NCBI GenBank assembly: GCA_963556195.1
Contig: OY744532.1
Span: forward strand, 101,090,583-101,154,582
DNA from: Sepiola atlantica
Taxonomy: Eukaryota > Mollusca > Cephalopoda > Sepiida > Sepiolidae
Direction of reading: 5' to 3'
DNA length: 64,000 bases
The notes beneath the pieces were generated by a model, which had not been told where the DNA came from, searched no databases, and saw nothing but the letters and a program-made list of their open reading frames with translations. Positions 43,101 through 56,772 of the stretch are shown piece by piece (position 1 is the first letter of the stretch; the number at the start of each line of letters is the position of its first letter). The translations under genes were made by a program, and so were the position numbers.

Positions 43101-44254
43101 TAAAATCTATCCAGCCCTCTAATTTTTCCCTCTCCCTAAACCATGAGATATATTTTGACTTCAAAACAAAAAAAAGAAAAAAATTTGGCCTGACCCCTAA
43201 AAAGTTCGTCCTGACCCCTAAAATTTTCCCCGACCCCTAAATCTCTCCAGCCCCCTAATTTTTCACTCTCCCCCAACCATGAGAAATATATTGAGTTCAA
43301 AACCAAAAAAAATTAAAAAATTTGGCCTGCCACCTAAAAAGTTCGTCCTGACCCCTAAAATTTTCCGCGACCCCTAAATCTCTCCAGCCCCCTAATTTTT
43401 CACTCTCTTCCAACCATGAGATATATTTTGACTTCAAAACAAAAAAAAACAAAAAAATTTGGCCTGACCCCTAAAAAGTTCGTCCTGACCCCTAAAATTT
43501 TCCCCGACCCCTAAATCTCTCCAGCCCCCTAATTTTTGACTCTCCCCCAACCATGAGATATATTTTGACTTCAAAACAAAAAAAAACAAAAAAATTTGGC
43601 CTGACCCCTAAAAAGTTCGTCCTGACCCCTAAAATTTTCCCCGACCCCTAAATCTCTCCAGCCCCCTAATTTTTCACTCTCCCCCAACCCTGAGAAATAT
43701 TTTCAGTTCAAAACCAAAAAAAAGAAAAAAATTTGGCCTGACCCCTAAAAAGCTCGTCCTGACCCCTAAAATTTTCCCCGACCCCTAAATCTGACCAGCC
43801 CCCTAATTTTTCACTCTCCCCCAACCCTGAGAAATATTTTTAGTTCAAAACCAAAAAAAAGAAAAAAATTTGGCCTGACCCCTAAAAAGGTCGTCCTGAC
43901 CCCTAAAATTTTCCCCGACCCCTAAATCTCTCCAGCCCCCTAATTTTTCACTCTCCCCCAACCATGAGAAATATTTTGACTTCAAAACAAAAAAAAACAA
44001 AAAAATTTGGCCTGACCCCTAAAAAGCTCGGCCTGACCCCTAAAATTTTCCCCGACCCTTCAATATCTCGAGCCCCTTATTTTTTCATTCTCCCCAACCC
44101 TGAGAAATATTTTGACTTCAAAACAAAAAAAAACCAAAAAATTTGGCTTGACCCCTAAAAAGTTCGGCCTGAGCCCTAAAATTTTCCCCGAGCCAGCCCC
44201 CTAATTTTTAACTCTCCCCCAACCCTAAGAAATATTTTGAGTTCAAAACAAAAA
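40181..44254. repeat. Unit 2 array C, 137-bp satellite
   Basis: About 30 monomers, on average more diverged from each other than in unit 1 (for example TTCAGTTCAAAACC and GACGCCTCAAGCTC variants). Confidence 0.95.
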
Positions 44255-44880
44255 AATGTTATTTAACATGTATACAAATATTAGTGAAAACAATGGTGGA
44301 GCATAATTATTTCTCTTTTTACTTTACTTATTGAGACGTTATTTAACATGTATAAAAATATAAGTGAAAACAATGGTGGAGCATAATTATTTTTCTTCTT
44401 TCTTTACTCATTGAGACGTTATTTAATATGTATACAAATATTAGTGAAAACAGTGGCGGAGCATAATTATTTCTCTTTTTACTTTACTTATTGAGACGTT
44501 ATTTAACATGTATTCAAATATTAGTGAAAACAATGGCGGAGCATAATTATATTTCTTCTTACTTTACATATTGAGACGTTATTTAATATGTATACACATT
44601 TTAGTGAAAACAGTGGTGGAGCATAATTATTTTTCTTCTTACTTTACTTATTTAGACGTTATATCATATGTATACAAATATTAGTGAAAACAATGGTGGA
44701 GCATAATTATTTTTCTTCTTACTTTACTTATTGAGACGTTATTTAATATGTATACAAATATTAGTGAAAACAGTGGTGGAGCATAATTATTTTTCTTCTT
44801 ACTTTACTTATTGAGACGTTATTTAATATGTATACAAATATTAGTGAAAACAATGGTGGAGCATAATTATTTATTACTTT
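44255..44880. repeat. Unit 2 array D, 80-bp satellite
   Basis: Nearly eight 80-bp units: GACGTTATTTAACATGTATA, CAAATATTAGTGAAAACAAT, GGTGGAGCATAATTATTTCT, TTTTACTTTACTTATTGA. Confidence 0.95.
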
Positions 44881-46030
44881 AATTTTACTGATACTACACT
44901 AACTTCACACCTCTCAAAAAGAAGGAGGTTATACCTGGGAGGATGATATCATGTCAACAGAAGAAATGCAGTTAGGATTAAGCAACCCTGGCTTCACTAC
45001 AAACTCGTGTTCAAAAAAGTGCCGTTAGGAATTAAGCAACCCTTGCTTCACTATGGACTCATGTTCAAAAAAATGCCGTTAGGGATTAAGCAACAGTTGC
45101 TTCAATAAAAACTTATGTTTCGTTGGGATAAGGCAACCCGTGCTTCACTATAAACTCATGTTCAAAAAAGTGCCGTTAGGGATTTCCTCTGACGTCATTT
45201 CCTGCTAAAATCGTGACTTTGCATTATGCCGACAATCCCCCGATCTCCAAATTTGGCCTAAGGCGCACCACCGGCGAATGCCGACACTCCACCAAATTCG
45301 GCCTGAGTCGCTCACACCGGCGAATGCCGACACTCCCCCAAATTCGGCCTGAGGCGCTCATACTGGCGAATGCCGACACTCCTCCCCGAATTTCGCCTGA
45401 GGCGCCCCACCGCCGAATGCCGACACTCACCCTCCCCAGATTTGGCCTGAGGCGCCCCACCGCCGAATGCCGATACCCCCCCCCCCTCTTCCCCAAATTT
45501 CTCCTGAGGCGCTCACACCGGCGAATGCCGACACCCCCCACACCCACCCCAAGTTTTCAATATGTATACAATATGTATAGAAATATTAGTGAAAACAATG
45601 GAGGAGCATACAAATATTAGTGAAAACAGTGGGGGAGCATAATTATTTATTACTTTAATTTTACTGATACTACACTAACTTCACACCTCTCAAAAAGGAG
45701 GAGGTAATACCTAGGAGGATGTTATCATGTCAACAGAAAAAATGTGGTTAGGATTAAGCAACCCTTGCTTCACTATGAACTCATGTTAAAAAAAGTGCCG
45801 TTATTGATTAAACAACACTTGCGTCACTATAAACGCATGTATCAAAAAGTGCCGTTAGGAGTTAAGCAACCCTTGCATCACTATGGACTCATGTTCAAAA
45901 AAGTGCCGTTAGTAAGTAAGCAACCCATGCTTGACTATGGACTCGTGTTCAAAAAAAGTGCCGTTTGTGATTAAGCAACACTTGCTTCACTATAAACTCA
46001 TGTTCAAAAAAGAGCCGTTAGGGATTTCCT
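44881..46030. repeat. Unit 2 E-F-D'-E cassette
   Basis: Two blocks of 54-bp E repeats (AAGCAACCCTTGCTTCACTA, TGGACTCATGTTCAAAAAAG, TGCCGTTAGGGATT) flank six 46-bp F repeats (CGGCCTGAGGCGCTCACACC, GGCGAATGCCGACACTCCC) and a short D remnant. Each E block ends in TTTCCTCTGACGTCATTTCC. Frames on both strands are repeat artefacts. Confidence 0.9.
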
Positions 46031-46348
46031 CTGACGTCATTTCCTGTTAAAATCATGACGGTGCATTATTTCTCAAATTCTTTGTTTTTTCTCAAATTAG
46101 TACTAAACAACGTTGAAAATCGAGGAAAAAGGCACCCCCCCATTGGAGAAAAGTGCTCAGTCGACCCTCGAAGAGTCCATTTTTTTTTCCGGTTCTGAGA
46201 TATTATACGTCCCGGGGCTGGCCGGTTATAATGATGTCAACCGTGTGACTGTTTGTTGGGTCCTGTCGGAGGAGTATCTGGACATACAAACAAACAAACA
46301 AACAAACAAACAGACAAACATACAGACAACTGGCCTTTATATAGGAGA
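46031..46348 (+). repeat. Unit 2 tail module G
   Basis: CAACGTTGAAAATCGAGG, CCATTGGAGAAAAGTGCTC, ATTATACGTCCCGGGGCTGG, (AAAC)n, CCTTTATATAGGAGA. Virtually the same as 52121-52432 and 57991-58299. Confidence 0.9.
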
Positions 46349-46608
46349 CTAGCGGGGCTACCCGGCGTTGCTCGGGGTCATGAAAACATATATTTGAAGA
46401 AAGATCGTGTGTGTAACATCTTTATATTCAAACTTCTATGTCCGCCCCCTCTCTCTATAGCCGTCTCTTTATTTGCTACCTTTCTCTTCCCTGGTCGCCC
46501 CATTTTGCCGCTACTTTCTAATTTTGCCTTTTGCAAAAGCTGTTTCTTCCCCACCATTTCTCCTATTGCCCAGGGTAATAGTATGACATATTTCTATAAA
46601 AAGTAACA
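46349..46608 (+). repeat. Unit 3 head module A
   Basis: Same as the unit 1 head with a few substitutions. Confidence 0.9.
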
Positions 46609-47825
46609 GCTCTATCTGCGCCTTCTATATAGGTACTTATCTCCACCCCGGTGTTCATACTATATACGTATCTATCATCACCCCGGTGCGCATACTATAT
46701 ACGTACCTATCGCCGCCCCAGTGCACATACTATATACGTACCTATCGCCGCCCCGGTGCAGATACTATTTAAGTACCTATCGCCGCCCCGTTGAGAATGC
46801 TAAATAGTACCTATCGTTGCCCCGGTGTGAATGCTAAATACATACCTATTGCGCCCCAGTGTGCATGCTACATAAGTACCTATCGCTGCCCTAGTGCGAA
46901 TACTAAAGACATACCAATTGCGCCCTGGTGTGCATGCTACATAAGTACCTATCGCTGCCCTAGTGCGAATAATTAATATGTACATATTGCCGCTTTGGTG
47001 TGAATGCTAAATACGTACCTATCGCCGGCCCAGTGCGAATGCTAAATACGTACCTATAGCCGCCCTGGTGCGAATGCTAAATACGTACCTATAGCCGCCA
47101 CGGTGCGAATGCTAAATACGTACCTATCACCACCACGGTGCGAATGCGAAATACATACCTTTCGCCGCCCCGGTGCGCGTGCTATATATGTACTGATCGC
47201 CGCCGCAGAGCGCATGCTATGTACGTACTTATTGCTGCCCATGTGTACATGCTATATACGTAGCTATCGCACCCCTGAATTCGGAATACAGACCTATCGC
47301 CGCCCTGGTGTGGAAGCTAAATACGTACATATCGCCGCCCCGGTGCGAATGCTAAATACGTACCTATCGCCGCCCCGGTGTGAATTCTAAATACGTACCT
47401 ATCGCCGCCCCGGTGCGGAAGCTAAATACGTACATATCACCACCCCGGTGCGAATGCTAAATACATACCTATCGCCGCCCCGGTGTGAATGCTAAATACG
47501 TACCTATCTCCGCCCCGGTGGGAATTTTAAATATGTACCTTTCGCGGCCCCGGTGTGAATTTTAAATATGTACCTTTCGCCTCCCCTGTGCGCGTGCTAT
47601 ATACGTACCTATCGCCGCCCCGGTGCGTGTGCTATATATGAACCGATCGCTGCCTCAGTGCGCATGCTAAATACATACTTATCACTGCCCTGGTGCGCAT
47701 ACTATATATGTACTTATTACCGCCCATGTGCACATGCTATATTAGTACCTATCACCACTGCTGAATGCAAATAAGTACCTATCGCCGCCCCGGTGTGGAA
47801 GCTAAATACGTACATATCGCTGCCC
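46609..47825. repeat. Unit 3 array B, 35-bp satellite
   Basis: Same monomer order as units 1 and 2, one or two monomers shorter. Confidence 0.95.
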
Positions 47826-50291
47826 CTAAATTTGGGCGGACCCCTAAAAAATTTAGCCTGACCCCTAAAATTTTCCCGGACTCCTAAATCTCTCCAGCCC
47901 CTAATTTTTCACTCTCCCCCAACCATGAGAAATATTTTGACTTCAAAACAAAAAAAAACAAAAAAATTTGGCCTGACCCCATAAAAGTTCGTCCTGACCC
48001 CTAAAATTTTCCCCGACCCCTAAATTTCTCCAACCCTCTAATTTTTCACTCTCCCCCAACCATGAGATATATTTTGAGTTCAAAACAAAAAAAAACAAAA
48101 AGATTTGACCTGACCCCTAAAAAGTTCGTCCTGACCCCTAAAATTTTCCCCGACCCCTAAATCTCTCCAGTTCCCTAATTTTGCACTCTCCCTCAACCAT
48201 GAGAAATATTTTGACTTCAAAACAAAAAAAAACAAAAAAATTTGGCCTGACCCCTACAAAGTTCGTCCTGACCCCTAAAATTTTCCCCGACCCCTAAATC
48301 TCTCCAGCCACCTAATTTTTCACTCTCCCCCAACTTATAGAAATATTTTGTAGTTCAAAACCAAAACAAAGAAAAAAATTTGGCCTGACCCCTAAAATTT
48401 TCGCCGACCCCTAAATCTCTCCAGCCCCCTAATTTTTCACTCTTCCCCAACCATGAGAAATATTTTCACTTCAAAACCAAAAAAAAGAAAAGAATTTGGC
48501 CTGACCCCTAAAAAGTTCGTCCTGACCCCTAAAATTTTCCCCGACCCCTAAATCTCTCCAGCCCCCTAATTTTTCACTCTCCTCCAACCCTGAGAAATAT
48601 TTTGACTTCAAAACAAAAAAAAACAAAAAAATTTGGCCTGACCCCTAAAAAGTTCGTCCTGACCCCTAAAATTTTCCCCGACCCCTAAATCTCTCCAGCC
48701 CCCTAATTTTTCACTCTCCCCCAACCCTGAGAAATATTTTGACTTCAAAACAAAAAAAACAAAAAAAATTTGGCCGGACCCCTAAAAAGTTCGTCCTGAC
48801 CCCTAAAATCGTCCCCGACCCTTAAATCTCTCCAGCCCCCTAATTTTTCACTCTCCCCCAACCATGAGATATATTTTGACTTCAAAACAAAAAAAAACAA
48901 AAAAATTGGGCCTGACCCCTAAAAAGTTCGTCCTGACCCCTAAAATTCTCCCCGACCCCTAAATCTCTCTAGCCCCCTAATTTTTCACTCTCCCCCAACC
49001 ATGAGAAATATTTTGACTTCAAAACAAAAAAAAAACAAAAAAATTTGGCCTGACCCCTAAAAATTTGGCCTGACCCCTAAAATTTTCCCCGACCCCCTAA
49101 TCTCTCCAGCCCCCCCCCCCCAACTTTTTTTTTCAGTGTCCCACAACCCTAAGAATTATTTTAAGTTCAAAAAAAGAAAAAAAAAAAAATTTGGCCGGAC
49201 CCCTAAAAAATTTGGCCTGACCCCTAAAATTTTCCCCGACCCCCTAATCTCTCCAGCCCCCCCCCCACTTTTTTTTTCATTGTTCCACAACCCTGAGAAT
49301 TATTTTAAGTTCAAAAAAAGAAAACCAAATAAATTTGGCCTGACCCCTAAAAAGTTCGTCCTGACCCCTAAAATTTTCCCCGACCCCTAAATCTCTCCAG
49401 CCCCCTAATTTTTCACTCTCCCCCAACCCTGAGAAATATTTTGACTTCAAAAGAAAAAAAAACAAAAAAAAAACAAAAAAATTTGGCCGGACCCCTAAAA
49501 AGTTCGTCCTGACCCCTAAAATTTTCCCCGACCCCTAAATCTCTCCAGCCCCCTAATTTTTCAGTCTCCCCCAACCATGAGATATATTTTGACTTATAAA
49601 AAAAAAAAAAAAAAAAATTTTGCCTGACCCCTAAAAAGTGCGTCCTGACCCCTAAAATTTTCCCCGACCCCTAAATCTCTCCAGCCCCCTAATTTTTCAC
49701 TCCCCTCCAACCATGAGAAATAATTTGACTTCAAAACAAAAAAGAACAAAAAATTTGGCCTGACCCCTAAAAAGTTCGTCCTGACCCCTAAAATTTTCCC
49801 CGACCCCTAAATCTCTCCAGCCCCCTAATTTTTCACTCTCCCCCAACCCTGAGAAATAGTTAGACTTCAAAACAAAAAAAAACAAAAAAATTTTGCCTGA
49901 CCCCTAAAAAGTTCGTCCTGACCCCTAAAATTTTCCTCGACCCCTAAATCTCTCTAGCCCCCTAATTTTTCACTCTCCCCCAACCATGAGAAATATTTTG
50001 ACTTCAAAACAAAAAAAAACAAAAAAATTTGGCCTGACCTCTAAAAAGTTCGTCCTGACCCCTAAAATTTTCCCCGACCCCTGAATCTCTCCAGCCCCCT
50101 AATTTTTCACTCTCCCCCAACCATGAGAAATATTTTAAGTTCAAAACCAAAAAAAATTAAAAAAATTGGCATGACCCCTAAAAAGTTCCGCCTGACCCCT
50201 AAAATTTTCCCCGAACCGTTAAATCTCTCCAGTCCCCTAATTTTTCACTCTCCCCCAACCCTAAGAAATATTTTGAGTTCAAAACAAAAAA
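47826..50291. repeat. Unit 3 array C, 137-bp satellite
   Basis: About 18 monomers. It contains two derived monomers with poly-C tracts (about 49107-49116 and 49257-49266), resembling the 3' border of array C in unit 1. Confidence 0.95.
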
Positions 50292-50912
50292 ATGTTATTT
50301 AACATGTATACAAATATTAGTGAAAACAATGGTGGAGCATAATTATTTCTCTTTTTACTTTACTTATTGAGACGTTATTTAACATGTATAAAAATATAAG
50401 TGAAAACAATGGTGGAGCATAATTATTTTTCTTCTTTCTTTACTTATTGAGACGTTATTTAAATATGTATACAAATATTAGTGAAAACAGTGGCGGAGCA
50501 TAATTATTTCTCTTTTTACTTTACTTATTGAGACGTTATTTAACATGTATTCAAATATTAGTGAAAACAATGGCGGAGCATAATTATATTTCTTCTTACT
50601 TTACATGTTGAGACGTTATTTAATATGTATACACATTTTAGTGAAAACAGTGGTGGAGCATAATTATTTTTCTTCTTACTTTACTTAGTTAGACGTTATA
50701 TCATATGTATACAAATATTAGTGAAAACAATGGTGGAGCATAATTATTTTTCTTCTTACTTTACTTATTGAGACGTTATTTAATATGTATACAAATATTA
50801 GTGAAAACAGTGGTGGAGCATAATTATTTTTCTTCTTACTTTACTTATTGAGACGTTATTTAATATGTATACAAATATTAGTGAAAACAATGGTGGAGCA
50901 TAATTATTTATT
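50292..50912. repeat. Unit 3 array D, 80-bp satellite
   Basis: The same eight-unit series as unit 2, matching monomer by monomer. Confidence 0.95.
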
Positions 50913-52120
50913 ACTTTAATTTTACTGATACTACACTAACTTCACACCTCTCAAAAAGAAGGAGGTTATACCTGGGAGGATGGTATCATGTCAACAGAAG
51001 AAATGCAGTTAGTATTAAGCAACCCTGGCTTCACTACAAACTCGTGTTCAAAAAAGTGCCGTTATTGATTAAGCAACCCTGGCTTCACTGTGGATTCATG
51101 TTCAAAAAAGTGCCGTTAGGAATTAAGCAACCCTTGCTTCACTATGGACTCATGTTCAAAAAAATGCCGTTAGGGATTAAGCAACAGTTGCTTCAATAAA
51201 AACTTATGTTTCGTTGGCATAAGGCAACCCGTGCTTCACTATATAAACTCATGTTCAAAAAAGTGCCGTTACGGATTTCCTCTGACGTCATTTCCTGCTA
51301 AAATCGTGACTTTGCATTATGCCGACAATCCCCCATCTCCAAATTTGGCCTGAGGCGCACCACCGGCGAATGCCGACACTCCACCAAATTCGGCCTGAGT
51401 CGCTCACACCGGCGAATGCCGACACTCCCCCAAATTCGGCCTGAGGAGCTCATACTGGCGAATGCCGACACCTCTCCCCGAATTTTGGCTGAGGCGCCCC
51501 ACCGCCGAATGCCGACACTCACCCTCCCCAGATTTGGCCTGAGGCGCCCCACCGCCGAATGCCGATACCCCCCCCCCTCTTCCCCAAATTTCTCCTGAGG
51601 CGCTCACACCGGCGAATGCCGACACCCCCCACACCCACCCCAAGTTTTCAATATGTATACAATATGTATAGAAATATTAGTGAAAACAATGGGGGAGCAT
51701 ACAAATATTAGTGAAAACAGTGGGGGAGCATAATTATTTATTACTTTAATTTTACTGATACTACACTAACTTCACACCTCTCAAAAAGGAGGAGGTAATA
51801 CCTAGGAGGATGTTATCATGTCAACAGAAAAAAATGTGGTTAGGATTAAGCAACCCTTGCTTCACTATGAACTCATGTTAAAAAAAGTGCCGTTATTGAT
51901 TAAACAACACTTGCGTCACTATAAACGCATGTATCAAAAAGTGCCGTTAGGAGTTAAGCAACCCTTGCATCACTATGGACTCATGTTCAAAAAAGTGCCG
52001 TTAGTAAGCAACCCATGCTTCACTATGGACTCGTGTTCAAAAAAAGTGCCGTTTGTGATTAAGCAACACTTGCTTCACTATAAACTCATGTTCAAAAAAG
52101 AGCCGTTAGGGATTTCCTCT
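50913..52120. repeat. Unit 3 E-F-D'-E cassette
   Basis: Same architecture as unit 2 with one additional E repeat in the first block. TGACGTCA occurs at 51283-51290 and 52120-52127. Confidence 0.9.
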
Positions 52121-52432
52121 GACGTCATTTCCTGTTAAAATCATGACGGTGCATTATTTCTCAAATTCTTTGTTTTTTTCTCAAATTAGTACTAAACAAC
52201 GTTGAAAATCGAGGAAAAAGGCACCCCCCCATTGGAGAAAAGTGCTCAGTCGACCCTCGAAGAGTCCATTTTTTTTTCCGGTTCTGAGATATTATACGTC
52301 CCGGGGATGGCCGGTTATGATGATGTCAACCGTGTGACTGTTTGTTGGGTCCTGTCGGAGGAGTATCTGGCCATACAAACAAACAAACAAACAAACAAAC
52401 AAACATACAGACAACTGCCCTTTATATAAGAG
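52121..52432 (+). repeat. Unit 3 tail module G
   Basis: Nearly identical to the tail of unit 2; (AAAC)n length differs. Confidence 0.9.
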
Positions 52433-52692
52433 ACTAGCGGGGCTACCCGGCGTTGCTCGGGGTCATAAAAACATATATTTGAAGAAAGATCGTGTGTATA
52501 ACATCTTTATATTCAAACTTCTATGTCCGCCCCCTCTCTCTATAGCCGTCTCTTTATCTGCTACCTTTCTCTTCCCTGGTCGCCCCATTTCGCCGCTACT
52601 TTCTAATTTTGCCTTTTGCAAAAGCTGTTTCTTCCCCACCATTTCTCATATTGCCCAGGGTAATAGTATGACATATTTCTATAAAAAGTAAC
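52433..52692 (+). repeat. Unit 4 head module A
   Basis: Same as the other heads. Confidence 0.9.
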
Positions 52693-53850
52693 AGCTCTAT
52701 CTGCGCCTTCTATATAGGTACTTATCTCCACCCCGGTGTTCATACTATATACGTATCTATCATCACCCCGGTGCGCATACTATATACGTACCTATCGCCG
52801 CCCCAGTGCACATACTATATACGTACCTATCGCCGCCCCGGTGCAGATACTATTTAAGTACCTATCGCCGCCCCGGTTGCGAATGCTAAATAGTACCTAT
52901 CGTTGCCCCGGTGTGAATGCTAAATACATACTTATTGTGCCCCGGTGTGCATGCTACATAAGTACCTATCGCTGCCCTAGTGCGAATACTAAAGACATAC
53001 CAATTGCGCCCCGGTGTGCATGCTACATAAGTACCTATCGCTGCCCTAGTGCGATTAATTAATATGTACATATTGCCGCTTTGGTGTGAATGCTAAATAC
53101 GTACCTATCGCCGGCCCAGTGCGAATGCTAAATACGTACCTATAGCCGCCCTGGTGCGAATGCTAAATACGTACCTATAGCCGCCCCGGTGCGAATGCTA
53201 AATACGTACCTATCACCACCACGGTGCGAATGCGAAATACATACCTTTCGCTGCCCCGGTGCGCGTGCTATATATGTACTGATCGCCGCCGCAGAGCGCA
53301 TGCTATGTACGTACTTATTGCTGCCCATGTGTACATACTATATACGTAGCTATTGCCACCCCTGAATTCTGAATTCTGAATACGTACCTATCGCCGCCCT
53401 GGTGTGGAAGCTAAATACGTACATGTCGCCGCCCCGGTGCGAATGCTAAATACATACTTATCGCTGCCCCGGTGTGAATTCTAAATACATTCCTATTGCC
53501 GCCCCGGTGTGAATGCTAAATACGTACATATCGCCGCCCCAGTGTGAATTTTAAATATGTACCTTTCGCCGCCCCGGTGTGAATTTTAAATATGTACCTT
53601 TCGCCGCCCCTGTGCGCGTGCTATATACGTACCTATCGCCGCCCCGGTGCGCGTGCTATATATGAACCGATAGCTGCCTCAGTGCGCATGCTATATACAT
53701 ACCTATCACTGCCCCGGTGCGCATACTATATACATACTTATTACCGCCCATGTGCACATGCTATATAAGTACCTATCACCACAGCCGAATGCTAAATAAG
53801 TACCTATCGCCGCCCCGGTGTGCAAGCTAAATATGTACATATCGCCGCCC
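52693..53850. repeat. Unit 4 array B, 35-bp satellite
   Basis: Same monomer order, slightly shorter, with a duplicated GAATTCT at about 53365-53380. Confidence 0.95.
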
Positions 53851-56474
53851 CTAAATTTGGGCGGACCCCTAAAAATTTGGCCTGACACCTAAAATTTTCC
53901 CCGACCCCTAAATCTCTCCAGCCCCTAATTTTTCACTCTCCCCCAACCATTAGAAATATTTTGACTTCAAAACAAAAAAAAACAAAAAAATTTGGCCTGA
54001 CCCCTAAAAAGTTCCGCCTGACCCCTAAAATTTTCCCCGACCCTTCAATCTCTCCAGCCCCCTAATTGTTCACTCTCCCCCAACCCTGAGAAATATTTTG
54101 AGTTCAAAACAAAAAAAAAAAAAAAAATTTGGCCTGACCCCTAAAAAGTTCGTCGTGACCCCTAAAATTTTCCCCGACCCCTAAATCTCTCCAGCCCCCT
54201 GATTTTTCACTCTCCCCCAACCCTGAGATATATTTTGACTTCAAAACAAAAAAAAACAAAAAAATTTGGCCTGACCCCTAAAAAGTTCGTCCTGACCCCT
54301 AAAATTTTCCCCGACCCCCAAATTTCTCCAGCCCCCTAATTTTACACTCTCCCCCAACCATGAGAAATATTTTGACTTCAAAACAAAAAAAAACAAAAGA
54401 ATTTGGCCTGACCCCTAAAAAGTTCGTCCTGACCCCTAAAATTTTCCCCGACCCCTAAATCTCTCCAGCCCCCTAATTTTTCACTCTCCCTAACCCATAG
54501 AAATATTTTGAGTTCAAAACCAAAACAAAGAAAAAAATTTGGCCTGACCCCTAAAAAGTTCGTCCTGACCCCTAAAATTTTCCCCGACCCCTAAATCTCT
54601 TCAGCCGCCTATTTTTTCACTCTCCTCCAACCATGAGAAATATTTTGAGTTCAAAACCAAAAAAAAGAAAAAAATTTGGCCTGACCCCCTAAAAAGTTCG
54701 TCCTGACCCCTAAAATTTTCCCCGACCCCTAAATCTCTCCAGCCCCCTAATTTTTCACTCTCCCCCAACCATGAGATATATTTTGACTTCAAAACAAAAA
54801 AAAAACAAAAAAATTTGGCCTGACCCCTTAAAAGTTCGTCCTGACCCCTAAAATTTTTCCCGACCCCTAAATATCTCAAGCCCCCTAATTTTTCACTCTC
54901 CCCTAACCCTGAGAAATATTTTCAGTTCAAAACCAAAAAAAAGAAAAAAATTTGGCCTGACCCCTAAAAAGTTCGTCCTGACCCCTAAAATTTTCCCCGA
55001 CCCCTAAATCTCTCCAGCCCCCTAATTTTTCACTCTCCCCCAACCATAAGATATATTTTGACTTCAAAACAAAAAAAAACAAAAAAATTTGGACTGACCC
55101 CTAAAAAGTTCGTCCTGACCCCTAAAATTTTCCCAGACCCCTAAATCTTTTCAGCCTCCTATTTTTTTACTCTCCCCCAACCATGAGAAATATTTTGACT
55201 TCAAAACAAAAAAAAACAAAAAAATTTGGCCTGACCCCTAAAAAGTTCGTCCTGACCCCTAAAATTTTCCCCGACCCCTAAATCTCTCCAGCCCCCTAAT
55301 TTTTCACTCTCCCCCAACCCTGAGAAATATTTTGACTTCAAAACAAAAAAAAACAACAAAAAAACAAAAAAATTTGGCTTGAACCTTAAAAAGTTCGTCA
55401 TGACCCCTAAAATTTTCCCCAACACCTAAATCTCTCCAGCCCCCTAATTTTTCACTCTCCCCCAACCATGAGATATATTTTGACTTCAAAACAAAAAAAA
55501 AGAAAAAAATTTGGCCTGACCCCTAAAAAGTTCGTCCTGACCCCTAAAATTTTCCCCGACCCCTAAATCTCTCCAGCCCCCTAATTTTTCACTCTCCCCA
55601 ACCCTGAGAAATATTTTGACTTCAAAACAAAAAAAAACAAAAAAATTTGGCCTGACCCCTAAAAAGTTCGTCCTGACCCCTAAAATTTTCCCCGACCCCT
55701 AAATCTCTCCAGCCCCCTAATTTTTCACTCTCCTCCAACCATGAGAAATATTTTGACTTCAAAACAGAAAAAAACAAAAAAATTTGGCCTGACCCCTAAA
55801 AAGTTCGTCCTGACCCCTAAAATTTTCCCCGACCCCTAAATCTCTCCAGCCCCCTAATGTTTCACTCTCCCCAACCCTGAGAAATATTTTGAGTTCAAAA
55901 CCAAAAAAAAGAAAAAAATTTGGCCTGACCCCTAAAAAGTTCGTCCTGACCCCTAAAATTTTCCCCGACCCCTAAATCTCTCCAGCCCCCTAATTGTTCA
56001 CTCTCCCCCAACCCTGAGAAATATTTTGACTTCTAAAACAAAAAAAAACAAAAAAATACAAAAAAATTTGGCCTGACCCCTAAAAAGTTCGTCCTGACCC
56101 CTAAAATTTTCCCCGACCCCTAAATCTCTCTAGCCCACTAATTTTTCACTCTCCCCCAACCATGAGAAATATTTTGACTTCAAAACAAAAAAAAACAAAA
56201 AAATTTGGCCTGACCCCTAAAAAGTTCGTCCTGACCCCTAAAATTTTCCCCGACCCCTAAATCTCTCCAGCCCCCTAATTTTTCACTCTCCCCCAACCCT
56301 GAGAAATATTTTCAGTTCAAAACAAAAAAAAAACAAAAAAATTTGGCCTGACCCCTTAAAAGTTCGGATTGACTCCTAAAATTTTTTCCGACCCCTCAAT
56401 GTCTCCAGCCCCCTACTCCCAACTAATTTTTCACTCTCTCCCAACCCTGCGAAATATTTTGAGTTCAAAACAAA
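53851..56474. repeat. Unit 4 array C, 137-bp satellite
   Basis: About 19 monomers, both monomer types. Confidence 0.95.
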
Positions 56475-56772
56475 AAATGTCATTTAACATGTATACAAAT
56501 ATTAGTGAAAACAATGGCGGTGCATAATTATTTCTCTTCTTACTTTACTTATTGAGACGTTATTTAACATGTATACAAATATTAGTGAAAACAATGGCGG
56601 AGCATAAGTATTTCTTTTCTTACTTAACTTCTTGAGACGTTATTTAATATGTATACAAATATTAGTGAAAACAATGGTGGAGCATAATTATTTCTCTTTT
56701 TACTTTACTTATTGAGACGTTATTTAATATGTATACAAATATTAGTGAAAACAATGGTTGAGCATAATTATT
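56475..56772. repeat. Unit 4 array D, 80-bp satellite (short)
   Basis: Just under four 80-bp units, half the number in units 2 and 3. Confidence 0.95.

Noticed and set aside
39070..53328. Cys/Tyr/Arg-rich small ORFs in the 35-bp arrays (for example ISTYRCPSAN)
   Set aside because: Repeat translation; both strands are open and the peptides shift frame between units.
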